A stretch of DNA of 64,000 nucleotides, taken from NCBI GenBank assembly GCA_018064475.1, contig JAGHVD010000007.1, forward strand, positions 20,158 to 84,157, in the 5' to 3' direction. The notes beneath the pieces are model-generated. The model saw nothing but the letters and a program-made list of their open reading frames with translations, was not told where the DNA came from and made no database searches. Made by a program: the position numbers and the translations under genes. This document shows positions 63,073-64,000 of this stretch, in pieces (the first letter of the stretch is position 1; each line of letters begins with the position of its first letter). The stretch comes from Candidatus Scatonaster coprocaballi (GTDB lineage: Bacteria; Bacillota; Clostridia; Saccharofermentanales; Saccharofermentanaceae).

Positions 63073-64000
63073 ATGGGAAACTGGAAACAAGTCAATGAAA
63101 ATCCGTCCTGGTACGATGCTGGGACTTACGATGTTGCAGTAGTCGGCGCCGGACATGCCGGTTGCGAGGCGGCATTCGCCTGCGCACATATGGGACTCTC
63201 TACGGTGTTATTTACCCTCCATCTTGATCAGTTGGCCAATCTTCCTTGTAACCCAAGTATTGGCGGTACAGCCAAAGGACAACTTGTACGTGAGATCGAT
63301 GCGCTGGGTGGTGTCATGGGTGAGATGGCAGATATTTCGGCCATCCAGACACGTATGTTGAACCGTTCCAAAGGACCGGCAGTCTTCTCCCCACGTGCAC
63401 AGATGGATCGTGCTGCCTATAGCCGACGCATGAAAGAACGTATCGAGAAAGAGGAAAACCTTTCCTTAATTCAGGCGGAAATCGTTGAACTATTCTGGGA
63501 GACAGACGAGTCGAATCGGAAGATCCTGAATGGTGTGCGCACGAGAAGTGGTGCTTGCTATCATGTTCAGGCCGCAGTAGTATGCGCCGGAACATATATG
63601 GAATCTCGCACGATTCGTGGTGAGGTGATCGTGGAGAGCGGACCAGATGGTCTTTCACGTTCTGTAGGACTCTCGACGAGCATGGCTGAAGCGGGCATAC
63701 CGATGCAGCGATTTAAGACGGGTACACCGGTACGTGTTAACGCACGTACGGTCGATACATCTGTCATGGAGATTCAGCCAGGTGAACCGGACATGCCTCC
63801 TTTCTCCTATGGAAATGAGATGAACGGATTTACCCCCAGAGAAGACCAGATTCCTTGCTATGCAGTATGGACGACGCCCAAGACACGTGATGTCATCAAG
63901 TCCAACATGGACCGTTCCCCGTTATATAGCGGTGTGATTGAGGGCACCGGCCCTAGATACTGTCCGTCGATTGAGGACAAATTCATGCGTTTCCCAGATC
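63073..64000 (+). CDS. mnmG: tRNA modification enzyme MnmG/GidA (partial, runs off the window)
   Basis: 309 codons are visible with no stop. FAD-binding GAGHAG at 25-30, LPCNPSIGGTAKGQLVREIDAL and AAVVCAGTYMESRTIRGE are family signatures. It starts 12 bp after mnmE. It is the partner of MnmE; the rest of the gene lies beyond 64000. Confidence 0.97.
   Translation, partial: MGNWKQVNENPSWYDAGTYDVAVVGAGHAGCEAAFACAHMGLSTVLFTLHLDQLANLPCNPSIGGTAKGQLVREIDALGGVMGEMADISAIQTRMLNRSKGPAVFSPRAQMDRAAYSRRMKERIEKEENLSLIQAEIVELFWETDESNRKILNGVRTRSGACYHVQAAVVCAGTYMESRTIRGEVIVESGPDGLSRSVGLSTSMAEAGIPMQRFKTGTPVRVNARTVDTSVMEIQPGEPDMPPFSYGNEMNGFTPREDQIPCYAVWTTPKTRDVIKSNMDRSPLYSGVIEGTGPRYCPSIEDKFMRFPD

Overview
The window is chromosomal DNA from a Gram-positive, low-to-mid GC anaerobe-like bacterium, most likely class Clostridia (Bacillota). 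The indicators are HprK, WhiA, RapZ, a T-box leader, strong SD sequences, sigma-A type promoters, a class B sortase, a V-type ATPase operon in Enterococcus-type order, and the rpmH-rnpA-yidD-yidC-jag-mnmE-mnmG block. I saw no insertion sequence, prophage, CRISPR array or rRNA operon. Gene content is mostly housekeeping with accessory islands.

Layout. 1-1465 (minus): sugar ABC transporter ATPase followed by the start of its permease. 1660-2844: membrane diguanylate cyclase. 2852-11561 (minus): complete nine-gene V-ATPase operon in the order ntpF-I-K-E-C-G-A-B-D, with Na+-type ligands in the rotor subunit. 11831-14893: ABC exporter pair and a NERD-like protein. 15118-19226: SDR epimerase, cysteine hydrolase, a CatA-like protein without its catalytic His, and a minimal SufC-SufB pair. 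19269-21738: orphan class B sortase, tRNA-Ala(CGC), and an anchored surface protein. 21751-26916: GH31 glycosidase, divergent from a metal-site-altered Fe-ADH and the CCA-adding enzyme.

27190-33237 is the most unusual stretch: an orphan type IV pilin-like protein, a Ser/Thr-rich CAP protein, a DUF2752 protein, two zinc-ribbon plus membrane proteins, and a 720-residue zinc-ribbon, coiled-coil, DUF4177-like protein with an 11-residue repeat block. It is followed by an EF-G paralogue (33513), then hprK-murB-rapZ-whiA (35785-39538; yvcK is absent), and a PadR-HAAS membrane operon with its own promoter (39684-41124).

41262-45612: sigma-A promoter, T-box leader, PaaK-type acyl-CoA ligase, glutamine synthetase, and a macro-domain protein fused to a helical C-terminal domain. 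45648-54766: ddl (minus), a large GT-C-like membrane protein, a BaiN/HI0933-type flavoprotein, an EamA exporter (minus), a PQQ-like propeller lipid-face protein and two small partners. 54784-58880: nucleoside-kinase-like protein, MetA (acetyl type by its E111), nnrD, alr. 58984-64000: the ribosomal protein/RNase P/insertase/tRNA-modification block that normally flanks oriC, here with no dnaA upstream; mnmG runs off the end.

Functionally the genes cover energy and ion homeostasis (V-ATPase), cell wall precursor supply (murB, ddl, alr), Fe-S assembly, carbon regulation (hprK, rapZ), nitrogen and amino-acid-linked metabolism (T-box-paaK-glnA, metA), and surface display. All domain assignments come from reading the sequence and from family knowledge; no database search was run.
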